33,316 nucleotides of DNA from an uncultured Thalassotalea sp. (GCA_938075435.1 CALJHL010000061.1:1-33316); one strand, 5' to 3'. Shown: positions 1 to 8,412, counted from the first letter of the stretch. The notes: a model not told the origin generated them from the letters alone. Translations and numbers: made by a program.

Positions 1-211
1 CTTGCGCCGTGTTGGCAATGGCTAAATCGTCTGATTTTAAGCGTTTTTGGATATCTTGCTGTTGTTTATTGGTTTTCTGTATTTCATTTTTTTGCTGTTG
101 AATTTGTTTTTTCAGAACATTAAGTTCTTGCTTGTCATTACTCTGTTGCGCATAGCTCGGCGAAATAACAAGCAGCAGCAAGATTGCACAAAACCTGGTG
201 GTTTTTTGCAA
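1..211 (-). CDS. envC: EnvC-like murein hydrolase activator, N-terminal fragment
   Basis: The minus strand reads a signal peptide (LLLLVISPSYA, then QQ) followed by a lysine- and glutamine-rich coiled coil (LKKQIQQQKNEIQKTNKQ). That is the N-terminal architecture of EnvC, the periplasmic coiled-coil protein whose LytM domain activates the AmiA/AmiB amidases at the septum. Only about 70 residues are inside the window, so the LytM domain is not visible. It lies directly downstream of gpmI on the same strand, as in E. coli gpmM-envC. No ATG exists in frame upstream of the signal peptide. The best start is TTG at 209-211 (TTG CAA AAA ACC), with an ATT about ten codons further upstream as an alternative; neither has a clear ribosome binding site. 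Identity rests on synteny plus the coiled coil. Confidence 0.75.
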   Translation of the reverse strand, partial: MQKTTRFCAILLLLVISPSYAQQSNDKQELNVLKKQIQQQKNEIQKTNKQQQDIQKRLKSDDLAIANTAQ

Positions 212-254
212 TGTGTTTGCGAGTCGTACGGATAGCTCAATGAATAAAATAATA

Positions 255-1799
255 TTAATCGCTTAGTTGCATTAAAGATTTACCAGTCATTTCTGGTGGC
301 TGTTCCATCGCCATTATTTTTAACAGGGTTGGAGCGATATCGCTGAGCGCGCCAGTGTCACTTGGTATCGCCTTACGACCAACATAAATTAACGGCACAG
401 GTTCACATGTATGAGCTGTGTGAGCTTGGCCACTTTCGCTATTAACCATCATTTCTGCGTTGCCATGATCGGCAGTAATTAAGCATTCACCACCGGTTTT
501 TGCAAGTGCCGCAACAACTCGGCCAATGGCCTTGTCGACAGCTTCACAGGCTTGAACGGCAGCTGAAAATTTACCGGTATGACCGACCATATCGCCATTT
601 GGGTAATTGCAGACAATTAAATCATGCTCGCCACTTTCAATCGCAGCAACTAATTTATCGGTTAATAACACAGAATTCATTTCTGGTTGTAGGTCGTAAG
701 TTGCAACTTGTGGTGATGGAATTAATATTCGTTGCTCGCCAACAAATGTATCTTCACGGCCGCCACTAAAGAAAAATGTCACATGCGCGTATTTTTCAGT
801 TTCAGAAATTCGCAATTGGGTTTTATTATGTTTTTCTAACCACTCACCTAAAACATTATTTAATTCCGTTGGAGGAAAGGCGGCTGGAGCATCTATATCT
901 GCAGCATATTGAGTTAACATTACAAACTCAGCTAATTTTGGTTGTACTTTGCGATTAAAACCTGAGAAATCAGCTTCGGTAAAACAACGAGTAAATTGGC
1001 GAGCTCGATCAGCTCTAAAATTCATAAAAATCATCGCATCGCCATCGTTTATGCTAATGGCTTTTCCTTGCTCATCTACTATGGCTGTGGCGGCAACAAA
1101 CTCATCGTTTTCATCGCGTTGATAAGCCGCGTCTAAGGCTGAAAGTGAGTTAGTTGCGGTGTGCACTCCTTCGCCACTGACCATTAGGTTATACGCCGCT
1201 TCGACTCGGTCCCAGCGTTGATCACGATCCATGGCGTAATAACGACCAATAATTGAAGCAATTTGGCCATTACCTAATTCTGCAAATTTTTGCTGAGCTT
1301 TCGCTAATGTTGGTTTAGCACTGCGTGGTGCAGTATCTCGACCATCTAAAAAAGCATGCAAGTAGACTTTCTTGGCGCCACGCTGTTTGGCCATATCTAA
1401 TAAGGCTAAGATATGATCTTCATGGCTGTGCACACCACCCGGCGACATTAATCCGAATACATGTAAGGCGGTATCGTTATTAACCACTTTATCGATGGCG
1501 GTTTTCAAGGTTGGATTTTCAAAAAACTCACCGGTAGCAATGGCTTTTGTAATACGGGTAAAGTCTTGGTAAACAATTCGACCGGCGCCTAAATTTACAT
1601 GGCCAACTTCGGAGTTACCCATTTGCCCATCGGGTAAACCAACAGCCATTCCGGAAGTTTCAATAAGCATACTTGGACAACGTTGCATTAAACCATCCAT
1701 TACTGGTGTCTTGGCATGAAAAATCGCATTCGACTCAATATTTTCTCTATAACCCCAACCGTCGAGGATTAGTAATACAGTCGATTTTTTATTGCTCAT
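255..1799 (-). CDS. gpmI: 2,3-bisphosphoglycerate-independent phosphoglycerate mutase
   Basis: This enzyme interconverts 3-phosphoglycerate and 2-phosphoglycerate in glycolysis and gluconeogenesis using two Mn ions and a phosphoserine intermediate. The 514-residue length is typical of the family. Visible signatures are LDGWG near residue 12 (metal ligand Asp13), [14 protein letters not shown] with catalytic Ser63, the insert motif [24 protein letters not shown] and the C-terminal metal motif ADHGNAE. The ATG is preceded by AAGGT about 8 bases upstream. It is divergent from the yibN-secB block and is followed by the envC-like gene about 40 bases downstream, so the two are probably co-transcribed. 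Confidence 0.98.
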   Translation of the reverse strand: MSNKKSTVLLILDGWGYRENIESNAIFHAKTPVMDGLMQRCPSMLIETSGMAVGLPDGQMGNSEVGHVNLGAGRIVYQDFTRITKAIATGEFFENPTLKTAIDKVVNNDTALHVFGLMSPGGVHSHEDHILALLDMAKQRGAKKVYLHAFLDGRDTAPRSAKPTLAKAQQKFAELGNGQIASIIGRYYAMDRDQRWDRVEAAYNLMVSGEGVHTATNSLSALDAAYQRDENDEFVAATAIVDEQGKAISINDGDAMIFMNFRADRARQFTRCFTEADFSGFNRKVQPKLAEFVMLTQYAADIDAPAAFPPTELNNVLGEWLEKHNKTQLRISETEKYAHVTFFFSGGREDTFVGEQRILIPSPQVATYDLQPEMNSVLLTDKLVAAIESGEHDLIVCNYPNGDMVGHTGKFSAAVQACEAVDKAIGRVVAALAKTGGECLITADHGNAEMMVNSESGQAHTAHTCEPVPLIYVGRKAIPSDTGALSDIAPTLLKIMAMEQPPEMTGKSLMQLSD

Positions 1800-2096
1800 T
1801 GTTGTACCTTATTGATGTGAGTTCGTTTAATAGCCGTTGATTAAGTTTATCACTGTTTAAATTGTTATTGATTCTGCCAAATATTCACTCTTAGGGCTAT
1901 AGCTGACGGCAAATCAACTAGTATTATTTTAAATATCTTATGCAGGCTAAGTTTTTTGTCATGATATGCTCCGTCCCTACATAATAAAAGCGTTATAGAC
2001 TTGTTATCGTTACAGACGGTATACTTGAGCCGAAAAATATTTTAAGAGCGCGAACTACTGATTTTCGTGGCCGTATGTTAATAAGAGTATAAATAA
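1800..2096. other. Divergent intergenic region gpmI / yibN-like
   Basis: About 300 bases separate the divergent gpmI and rhodanese genes and should hold both promoters. On the plus strand there is an extended -10-like TGATATGCT near 1964-1972 and a TATACT near 2021-2026, neither with a convincing -35. No supported ORF, repeat or RNA gene was seen here. Confidence 0.4.
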
Positions 2097-2528
2097 ATGA
2101 TGGAACAACTAATCACTTTTGCTGAAAATAATGCAATGTTGGCTATGGCATGGTTTGCCATTGTAACTTTGTTGGTATTTATAACGGTTAAAAGTAAATT
2201 ATCACCGATAAAAGAAATTAATCCGCAACAGCTTACTTTGCTGATGAATAGAGAAGATGGCTTAGTTATTGATATTCGAAGCGAAAGTGACTTTAACAAA
2301 GGTCATATCCTCGGAGCTAAACAGTTTTCTGTGGAAAAAATTAATAATAATGAGTTAACAAGCCTTGAAAAAGCAAAAGCTAAACCCATTATTGTAGTAT
2401 GCGCCGCCGGAATGACAGCATTACCTGCAGCGAGAAAGCTCCTTAAAGCTGGGTTTACTCAAGTAACCACACTTAAAGGTGGTTTTTCAAGTTGGCAATC
2501 AGCAAGTTTGCCGGTAGCTAAAAAATAA
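2097..2528 (+). CDS. yibN: Membrane-anchored rhodanese-like protein (YibN type)
   Basis: The 143-residue protein has one N-terminal membrane segment (about residues 13-31) followed by a single rhodanese domain. The domain shows the DIRSESDFNKGHI motif and the active-site loop VVCAAGMTA, with Cys102 as the presumed sulfur-carrying residue. The orientation suggests a cytoplasmic domain tethered to the inner membrane, but its sulfur acceptor is unknown. It heads the yibN-grxC-secB-gpsA order known from E. coli and lies 17 bases from grxC, so it is probably co-transcribed. The ATG ATG start has only a weak upstream AAGAG. Family assignment is secure; the physiological role is not known. Confidence 0.9.
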   Translation: MMEQLITFAENNAMLAMAWFAIVTLLVFITVKSKLSPIKEINPQQLTLLMNREDGLVIDIRSESDFNKGHILGAKQFSVEKINNNELTSLEKAKAKPIIVVCAAGMTALPAARKLLKAGFTQVTTLKGGFSSWQSASLPVAKK

Positions 2529-2545
2529 ATCTAGAGGTTACCTTA

Positions 2546-2803
2546 ATGGCAAATGTTTTGATTTTTACTCGCGGTCATTGTTCTTATTGTTTAAGGGCAA
2601 AAACTTTGCTAACGCAAAAAAAAGTTGCCTTTGAAGAAATTAACATTGATTTGCAGCCAGAAAAACGCGCTGAGATGATTAGCCTGAGCCAAGGTGGGAT
2701 GACAGTTCCACAAATATTCATAAACGCTCAAATAGTTGGCGGTTGTGATGATTTAATGGCTCTTGAATATCGTGGTGAACTTGATAACTTGCTCATCAAT
2801 TAA
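2546..2803 (+). CDS. grxC: Glutaredoxin 3
   Basis: This is a small (85-residue) monomeric thioltransferase that uses glutathione to reduce protein disulfides and glutathionylated proteins in the cytoplasm. The thioredoxin-fold signatures are the active site HCSYC (Cys12 and Cys15), the cis-proline motif TVPQIF and the glutathione-binding GGCDD. The active site is CSYC rather than the usual CPYC of GrxC; both cysteines are present, so a dithiol enzyme is still expected. AGAGGT precedes the ATG at good spacing. It is followed by secB in the conserved order. Confidence 0.95.
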   Translation: MANVLIFTRGHCSYCLRAKTLLTQKKVAFEEINIDLQPEKRAEMISLSQGGMTVPQIFINAQIVGGCDDLMALEYRGELDNLLIN

Positions 2804-2860
2804 AAATATTAAGTCATGTAAATGACCATTAAAAATTATATAACATTAGGAAGTACAACA

Positions 2861-3370
2861 ATGTCTGAAGAAAATCAAAACCCAGCAGCAAATGGTGCAG
2901 ATGCACAAGCAGAGCAACCACAATTTTCAATCCAACGTATCTACACTAAAGACGTGTCTTTTGAATCACCTGCTGGTCCAAGCATTTTTCAAAAAGAATG
3001 GCAGCCAGAAATCAAGTTAGATCTTGATACTAAATCAAACAAGTTAGGTGGTGATACTTATGAAGTAACATTGTCTTTAACGGTTACTGCTAACCTTGGT
3101 GAAGAAGTTGCGTTTTTATGTGAAGTTCAACAAGCAGGTATATTCACGGTAGGCAGCATGCCAGAGCCGCAAATAGCTCACACTTTAGGTGCTTTCTGTC
3201 CGAATACTTTGTTCCCATACGCTCGTGAAGTAATAAGCAGCTTAGTATCTCGTGGCACTTTCCCACAGTTAAACCTAGCACCAGTAAACTTTGATGCTTT
3301 ATTCGCATCATACGTACAAAAACGTGCTGCTGAAAAGCAAGCCGTCCAAGAATCAACTGCAGACGCATAA
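2861..3370 (+). CDS. secB: Protein-export chaperone SecB
   Basis: SecB is the tetrameric cytoplasmic chaperone that keeps preproteins unfolded and delivers them to SecA. The core [37 protein letters not shown] and the C-terminal half with [17 protein letters not shown] and [15 protein letters not shown] are highly characteristic. The ORF track starts at 2822, but that adds 13 residues ([13 protein letters not shown]) not expected in SecB. The ATG at 2861 has AGGAAG upstream at good spacing and gives [12 protein letters not shown], so I chose it (169 residues). The acidic, low-complexity N-terminus is usual in this family. gpsA follows after 5 bases. Confidence 0.97.
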   Translation: MSEENQNPAANGADAQAEQPQFSIQRIYTKDVSFESPAGPSIFQKEWQPEIKLDLDTKSNKLGGDTYEVTLSLTVTANLGEEVAFLCEVQQAGIFTVGSMPEPQIAHTLGAFCPNTLFPYAREVISSLVSRGTFPQLNLAPVNFDALFASYVQKRAAEKQAVQESTADA

Positions 3371-3375
3371 TTATT

Positions 3376-4374
3376 ATGCATGCTGATATCAGTGTGATTG
3401 GAGCAGGGTCGTATGGCACTGCTCTGGCTTTTTGTTTAGCTCGTAACAAACATAAAACCTTGTTATGGGGGCGTAGTACTGAACATGTCGAAGCTATGGC
3501 CGCGAGTCGTAGTAACGAGAAATACCTTTCTGGTTTTACTTTTCCGCCATCATTAGAACTGTGTGATGAGTTAGAGCTCGCGATTAAATCCAGCCATAAC
3601 ATCTTAGTTGTGGTGCCGAGTCATGCCTTTGTTGACATTCTTAAACAAATTAAACCATTTTTGACTGCCGAGCATAAAATTGCCTGGGCGACAAAGGGGC
3701 TTGACCCAATTAATGGTCGTTTATTACAAGAAGTGGCCATTGATATCCTCGGTAAAGACACTAGCTTAGCGGTATTGTCTGGGCCTACTTTTGCAAAAGA
3801 AATGGCCGCAGGTATGCCTACTGCAATTTCATTATCGGCCACCGATAACGCCTTTGCTAATACTTTGTCTGAGCTGTTACATTGTGAAAAATCTTTCCGG
3901 GTTTACCTCAATGATGACATTATTGGTGTGCAACTTGGTGGAGCAGTAAAAAATGTAATCGCCATAGGTGCCGGAATAGCTGATGGTATTGGTTTTGGTG
4001 CCAATGCTCGCACGGCGTTAATTACTCGAGGTTTAGCAGAAATGACTCGTCTTGGTGTTGCCGTCGGTGCAGATCCATCAACCTTTATGGGCATGGCTGG
4101 TTTAGGTGACTTAGTACTTACTTGTACCGATAATCAATCGCGAAATCGTCGTTTTGGCCTAGCCTTAGGTGCAGGTGAAAGCGTTGATGTAGCCATTGCT
4201 AATATTGGTCAAGTGGTTGAAGGTTATCGTAATGCTAAAGAAGTCTATATGTTGGCACAACGGCATCAGGTTGAAATGCCCATTGTCGAGCAAGTATACC
4301 AAGTACTGTACCAAGGAAAACCGGCTAAAAACGCAGCACTACAATTATTAAGCCGCGATAAAAAAAGTGAATAA
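3376..4374 (+). CDS. gpsA: Glycerol-3-phosphate dehydrogenase [NAD(P)+]
   Basis: GpsA reduces dihydroxyacetone phosphate to sn-glycerol 3-phosphate, supplying the backbone for phospholipid synthesis. The 332-residue sequence shows the Rossmann nucleotide-binding motif GAGSYGTA at residues 9-16, the ATKGLDP motif, SGPTFAKE, and [14 protein letters not shown] with the catalytic lysine at about residue 192. Near the C-terminus are [10 protein letters not shown] and [12 protein letters not shown]. It starts 5 bases after secB, so it is probably translationally coupled. It ends the conserved block and is followed by a clear intrinsic terminator; cysE, which often follows in Enterobacteriaceae, is absent. 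Confidence 0.98.
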   Translation: MHADISVIGAGSYGTALAFCLARNKHKTLLWGRSTEHVEAMAASRSNEKYLSGFTFPPSLELCDELELAIKSSHNILVVVPSHAFVDILKQIKPFLTAEHKIAWATKGLDPINGRLLQEVAIDILGKDTSLAVLSGPTFAKEMAAGMPTAISLSATDNAFANTLSELLHCEKSFRVYLNDDIIGVQLGGAVKNVIAIGAGIADGIGFGANARTALITRGLAEMTRLGVAVGADPSTFMGMAGLGDLVLTCTDNQSRNRRFGLALGAGESVDVAIANIGQVVEGYRNAKEVYMLAQRHQVEMPIVEQVYQVLYQGKPAKNAALQLLSRDKKSE

Positions 4375-4395
4375 TACTTTTACTGGTAAAGAATA

Positions 4396-4418
4396 AACGC
4401 CCTCAGAGGCGTTTTTTT
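4396..4418 (+). terminator. Intrinsic terminator after gpsA
   Basis: The stem AACGCC / GGCGTT encloses the six-base loop CTCAGA and runs into seven T residues, 21 bases after the gpsA stop codon. It should end the yibN-grxC-secB-gpsA transcript. Confidence 0.9.
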
Positions 4419-4425
4419 GTACCTG

Positions 4426-4464
4426 GAGGTACTTATCCTCGGCAGGCAGGGATTTGCCTGAGGA
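4426..4464 (+). promoter_or_regulatory. Overlapping alternative hairpins in the leader of the 4473-7759 unit
   Basis: The segment TCCTC-GGCA (4436-4444) can pair with TGCC-T-GAGGA (4455-4464), with one bulged T. The same CCTC (4437-4440) can instead pair with the upstream GAGG (4426-4429). The 3' arm of the larger hairpin contains GAGGA, which overlaps the AGGAG Shine-Dalgarno sequence of the small ORF starting at 4473. No T-tract follows, so it is not an obvious terminator. A regulatory function is inferred from the geometry only. Confidence 0.35.
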
Positions 4465-4472
4465 GAATGTTT

Positions 4473-4556
4473 GTGCCTGAAATTATCTTTTTAAAAGGCC
4501 AAAGCACACTCTTAATTGCCCGCTTGCTTATCTATGGTTTGCTGTTTATTATTTAA
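4473..4556 (+). CDS. Possible small hydrophobic leader peptide
   Basis: A 27-codon frame (GTG CCT GAA ATT ATC ... TTT ATT ATT TAA) has AGGAG seven bases upstream of the GTG. An in-frame ATG at 4467 is too close to that site. The peptide is mostly hydrophobic at the C-terminus (LLIARLLIYGLLFII), which could make one membrane segment. It lies between the gpsA terminator and the phosphatase/kinase fusion, 30 bases before the latter's ATG. No family is recognised. It may be a leader peptide or chance; the main support is the Shine-Dalgarno spacing and hydrophobicity. Confidence 0.25.
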   Translation: MPEIIFLKGQSTLLIARLLIYGLLFII

Positions 4557-4586
4557 GTCATCAGGTCTCTAGATAAATTGAGCTTA

Positions 4587-6428
4587 ATGAAAGCATTTCT
4601 CCTCGCTGTTATTGTCATCAGCAATTGCTTGTTGTTTTCAACTTGCTTTCCAGCTCAAGCATTAACAGCAGTTCACCCTGAACTAGCTAGCTCGGCAAAA
4701 ACGGCACATTTGCCTCGAGAAATTATTGTATTAGGCGATGTTGATCGCACATTCACTGAAGTTACCGAACTTTTAATGGAACTTGCGCTAATTGATGCCA
4801 ATTTCAATTGGATCGCTATCAATAAGCACTTAATTAGCTTGGGTAACTTAGCCAGTGGCGGTAAAGATTCTCGTCGACTAATTGAATTATTTATGAAATT
4901 GCATAAGCAGGCTTTCGATGTTGGTGGCGAAGTCAGCTTAATTTTTGGTGATAATGAAATCAAGTTAATGACCTCAGATTTTTCTCAAGTGAGTAAACAA
5001 GAGTTTAGTTGGTATATTGATCTTGAAATTCCTCAGGCTCGGCAATGGTTATTTGAGCAATTTCAAACCGCTAATGAGGGTAGTAATTATAGTGATTTTA
5101 ACCGGCTCTACCCGCCGGGGTTTATGGGCCTAATACAGGCATTTTCAATAAACGGTCACATTGGCCAATGGCTGCGCTCTAATGGCAAAGCGGTTATAAA
5201 AATTGCAGACAGTTTATTTGTGCATGGCGGTATATCAAAACAGACCCTAGCAATGTCGATATCTGAAATTAACCAAACCACAGCGGCGCTTATTACTGAA
5301 TACGATCAATTAAGTGGGCAATTATCTCCATATCATTTTTTACCGGTTAATAGCCAAGCCCCTTCTGAGCAGTTAGTTAAGTTGCAGCGATCTAAGCTGT
5401 TCTCGGCAACTGGGCCATTTCGTTATCGAGGTAATGTTTATTGCCCGGAAATTTCAGAATCTTACGCCATTGAGAAAATAAAGAATAAATTTTCTGTAGC
5501 GCAATTATTTGTCGGGCATAGCGTTAACCATCACCGCATAACCGCTCGCATTAATCATGCGGTAATTATGGCCGGTTTCGAGAGCAGCAACGGCCAATAT
5601 CAAGACCTCCCCGCGGCTGTTATCATTACTAAAGATAACATCAAAGCTCACTATCTAGGTAAGGCCGCTGAGCAAGATATTGGTGTATATTTCAACAGTT
5701 TTAAAAACAACCCCGCAGCGATGACTGACGCCGACGTTGAAACATTTTTACAACACGCTGATATTATCGACAACCGTCCGATTGGCGCCGGGATAACTAA
5801 GTCTAGAGTGTTAACGCTACAGCAGGGTGACAGGCAATTACGGGCATTATTTAAAACCTTTGATGCCAAACCTAATTTTGAAAATAAGCAGACTTCTAGT
5901 TTTTCTGACGTTAATTATGATCGTTATGGTTATGAAATAGCAGCCTATAAGCTTGACCGTTTGCTCGGCCAGTATCTTGTGCCGCCGACAACAATGCGAG
6001 TGGTTGAAAGTAAACAAGGCGCTATACAGTTGTGGGTTGAGGATGTTATAACCGAAAACAATCGTCTCGATAACAACATTGCTTATCGTGGTGAGTGTTC
6101 AATGCTTGGGGCATTACGAACCCGGGGGTTATTCGATGTACTAATTTATAATGTCGATCGTAACAATGGTAATTATCTTTGGGATAAGGACTTCGCCATG
6201 GTGTTGATTGATCATTCGCAAGCGTTTGGCACTAAAGTTGGGCTACCAGCCATGTATCGAAAAAGCAAAATGCACATATCAAACTTTTATAAAGCTAAAC
6301 TGCAGGCACTAACTAGCGAATTATTAACCGCACAACTTGGCAGCCTGCTTAATACAAATCAAATTCAGTCGATTCTTAAACGCCGTGATTATATCATTGC
6401 CAGAGATGAAAAATATTTTACTAAGTGA
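4587..6428 (+). CDS. Secreted fusion: degenerate Shewanella-like phosphatase plus kinase-like domain
   Basis: A signal peptide (MKAFLLAVIVISNCLLF...FPAQA) precedes two domains; residue numbers below follow the 616-residue ORF that begins at TTG 4578. Residues about 48-360 match the layout of Shewanella-like metallophosphatases, but the motifs are altered: GDVD (53-56) for GDVH, LGN (88-90) for LGD, and GDNE (124-127) for GNHE. His216 (VHGGI) and His314 (VGHS) remain. Residues about 385-600 resemble bacterial kinase-like proteins of the FAM20/PI4K/HipA-type fold: a glycine-containing IGAGITKS, a lysine in LRALFKTFD (K426), Glu453 in YGYEIAAYKL, NVDRNNGN (525-532) as the likely catalytic loop and LIDHSQAF (Asp545) as the likely metal-binding Asp. 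The ATG at 4587 is preferred; the TTG adds three residues. It is adjacent to the translocase-like gene. Substrate unknown. Domain naming is by motif recall, not a search. Confidence 0.7.
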   Translation: MKAFLLAVIVISNCLLFSTCFPAQALTAVHPELASSAKTAHLPREIIVLGDVDRTFTEVTELLMELALIDANFNWIAINKHLISLGNLASGGKDSRRLIELFMKLHKQAFDVGGEVSLIFGDNEIKLMTSDFSQVSKQEFSWYIDLEIPQARQWLFEQFQTANEGSNYSDFNRLYPPGFMGLIQAFSINGHIGQWLRSNGKAVIKIADSLFVHGGISKQTLAMSISEINQTTAALITEYDQLSGQLSPYHFLPVNSQAPSEQLVKLQRSKLFSATGPFRYRGNVYCPEISESYAIEKIKNKFSVAQLFVGHSVNHHRITARINHAVIMAGFESSNGQYQDLPAAVIITKDNIKAHYLGKAAEQDIGVYFNSFKNNPAAMTDADVETFLQHADIIDNRPIGAGITKSRVLTLQQGDRQLRALFKTFDAKPNFENKQTSSFSDVNYDRYGYEIAAYKLDRLLGQYLVPPTTMRVVESKQGAIQLWVEDVITENNRLDNNIAYRGECSMLGALRTRGLFDVLIYNVDRNNGNYLWDKDFAMVLIDHSQAFGTKVGLPAMYRKSKMHISNFYKAKLQALTSELLTAQLGSLLNTNQIQSILKRRDYIIARDEKYFTK

Positions 6429-6436
6429 AGCCTAAT

Positions 6437-7759
6437 ATGAAAAATGAAAATATCCTGGTAAAAATATTAAAATTAGCGGCACCGATCAAGCCGGGAGAGG
6501 AGCGTAATGTTATTGCGCTTTTTGTGATGCTGTTTATGTTGATGGTTACCGCATATATATTAAAACCAGTCCGCGAGGAATTGATCTTAATGCAAGGCGG
6601 CTCTGAAATTAAGAGTTATGCAACTGCCGTTCAAGCGTTATTCTTATTAGTATTGATCCCTATTTATGGTTACTTTTCTCGTAAATATCAAGCTCGCAGT
6701 TTTATGTTAAGGGTGATTTACTTCAGTATTTTTAGTTTTCTAGGATTTGTCATCGCGGGCTTAAATGGCGTTAAAATAGCGGTATTATTTTATATTTGGT
6801 TGGGGGCCTATGGCGTTTTAGTGGTGTCACAGTTTTGGGCTTTTGCTTCTGATTTTTATCGTGAGGAAGATGGTAAACGGCTGTTTGCTCTCATCGCTTT
6901 TGGCGCTTCTAGCGGCGCCTTAGTTGGCTCTATTATTTCGAAAGCGATCCCCAATAGTTTAAATACCTACCTGTTATTAAGTATTGGCATTGTGACTTTG
7001 TTTTTATCAGTGGTGCCAGTGTACTTTACTAAAGCTGCAGATATAAAACGGCAGTTAGACAAACCAGCAGCAAAAAAATCTTGGTTAAATGCGTTTTTAT
7101 TGTTGAAAAAAAGCCGCTATTTAATGATGTTAGCCGCCTTTGTATTACTCAATAACTGGGTTAACAGCCTAGGCGAGTATTTGATCAGTTTTTTTGTCGA
7201 ATATCAATACGATATGCAGTTAGCCGCAGGAACGATGGCGGTGTCAAAAAATGCCTTTATTCGCGATTTTTACAGTGACTTTTTTCTGGCGGTAAATATT
7301 ATCGCAGTGTTTGTACAGTTTTTCTTGGTTTCGCGATGTATCCAGTATCTTGGCGTAAGGGTGGCGTTGATGATTATACCGAGCCTGTTGTTTTTCGGTT
7401 ATGCGACTATTATCTTTTTACCGATAATGCTGCTATTTAAGGTATTAAAAATTATTGAAAATAGTCTAGATTATTCATTACTAAATACCGTAAAACAGGT
7501 GCTGTATTTACCAACCACACGTGAGGAAAGGTATGAAGTACGGTCGGTTATTGAATCCTTCGGGGTACGTTTAGGTGATGTACTGCAAGGGGTTACCGTG
7601 TTTGCTGGGTTAAATATATTGTCACTTGCACCGCCTGACTTTCTTTGGTTTATCGTTATAGTTGCAGTAGTGCTTATGGTGTTAGCCGTTAAAATAGGCA
7701 ATAAGTATCGCGTATTGGAAGCCGAACATGCCAGCCAAGGAGAGCTTACCAAAGATTAG
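6437..7759 (+). CDS. Npt1/Npt2 (ATP/ADP translocase)-family membrane transporter
   Basis: About 440 residues form roughly 10-12 hydrophobic segments. Close to the first membrane span is the motif AYILKPVREELILMQGG followed by EIKSYATAVQALFLL, which I recognise from free-living members of the ATP/ADP (NTP/NTP) exchanger family; these are MFS-fold carriers related to the Tlc/Npt proteins of intracellular bacteria. The acidic-basic ending TTREERYEVRSVIESFGVRLGD is also typical. Substrate and direction cannot be read from the sequence, and free-living homologues are largely uncharacterised. The upstream gene ends at 6428. A GTG at 6425 overlaps its stop codon (GTGA) and would allow coupling; I prefer the ATG at 6437. 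Either way the two genes appear to be one operon. Confidence 0.7.
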   Translation: MKNENILVKILKLAAPIKPGEERNVIALFVMLFMLMVTAYILKPVREELILMQGGSEIKSYATAVQALFLLVLIPIYGYFSRKYQARSFMLRVIYFSIFSFLGFVIAGLNGVKIAVLFYIWLGAYGVLVVSQFWAFASDFYREEDGKRLFALIAFGASSGALVGSIISKAIPNSLNTYLLLSIGIVTLFLSVVPVYFTKAADIKRQLDKPAAKKSWLNAFLLLKKSRYLMMLAAFVLLNNWVNSLGEYLISFFVEYQYDMQLAAGTMAVSKNAFIRDFYSDFFLAVNIIAVFVQFFLVSRCIQYLGVRVALMIIPSLLFFGYATIIFLPIMLLFKVLKIIENSLDYSLLNTVKQVLYLPTTREERYEVRSVIESFGVRLGDVLQGVTVFAGLNILSLAPPDFLWFIVIVAVVLMVLAVKIGNKYRVLEAEHASQGELTKD

Positions 7760-7800
7760 CTCTACTTGCTTGGTATGTTGCCGGCTATTTCGAATATAGG

Positions 7801-8265
7801 TTAGGTGGCGTTAGCAAAACCTAATTGTCGCCAAGATTCATAGATGATAACAGCCACCGAATTAGAAAGGTTCATACTTCTTGAGTCGGCAGTCATCGGG
7901 ATGCGAATTTTATGTTGGTCGGGAATTTCATCTCGGACAACATCCGGTAAGCCACGAGTTTCAGCACCAAATATTATGTAATCGCCAACTTGATAATTCA
8001 CTTCTGTGTGAAAGCGAGTTGCTTTGGTAGTTGAAGCAAATACTCTTCGCGGCTGCTCGCTAGTGACAAAATCTTGGTAGCTTTTATGAATTTTAAGGTT
8101 AGCAAATTCATGATAATCGAGCCCTGCTCGGCGTAAGCGTTTATCGTCAATATCAAAGCCTAATGGTTCAATTAAATGCAAACGAAAGCCACTATTAGCA
8201 CAGAGGCGAATAATGTTGCCAGTGTTCGGTGGTATTTCAGGTTCAAACAGCACAATATCTAACAT
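7801..8265 (-). CDS. trmL: tRNA (cytidine(34)-2'-O)-methyltransferase
   Basis: TrmL is a SPOUT-class methyltransferase that 2'-O-methylates the wobble nucleotide of the tRNA-Leu isoacceptors using S-adenosylmethionine. The 154-residue protein is the minimal SPOUT domain length and shows [15 protein letters not shown] at the N-terminus, FGAETRGLP in the middle and [22 protein letters not shown] at the C-terminal knot. It is convergent with the translocase-family gene (about 40 bases between stops) and divergent from fieF. Confidence 0.96.
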   Translation of the reverse strand: MLDIVLFEPEIPPNTGNIIRLCANSGFRLHLIEPLGFDIDDKRLRRAGLDYHEFANLKIHKSYQDFVTSEQPRRVFASTTKATRFHTEVNYQVGDYIIFGAETRGLPDVVRDEIPDQHKIRIPMTADSRSMNLSNSVAVIIYESWRQLGFANAT

Positions 8266-8297
8266 AGGTGATTCGCTTGGTTAATAAATTATTGGTT

Positions 8298-8326
8298 ATT
8301 ATACAATGCTCTTAACCTCAGCTTAA
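8298..8326 (-). promoter_or_regulatory. Candidate sigma70 promoter for trmL
   Basis: On the minus strand a perfect TATAAT (plus-strand ATTATA at 8298-8303) is preceded by TTAAGC at 17-base spacing. It lies about 33 bases upstream of the trmL start. The -35 match is weak, so this rests mainly on the -10 and its position. Confidence 0.4.
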
Positions 8327-8412
8327 AGTATAATTGTAATTTATCGTCAGGCGATGAATGCCAAAATGATGAAGATTGATATTAAGCCGAAAATTTCAGG
8401 AAAATAACCACC

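Noticed and set aside
2078-2299. 73-residue minus-strand ORF overlapping the rhodanese gene
   Set aside because: It is the antisense shadow of the rhodanese frame with no start context or domain.
3144-3602. 152-residue minus-strand ORF over secB and gpsA
   Set aside because: It spans two well-supported genes on the other strand and shows no family resemblance.
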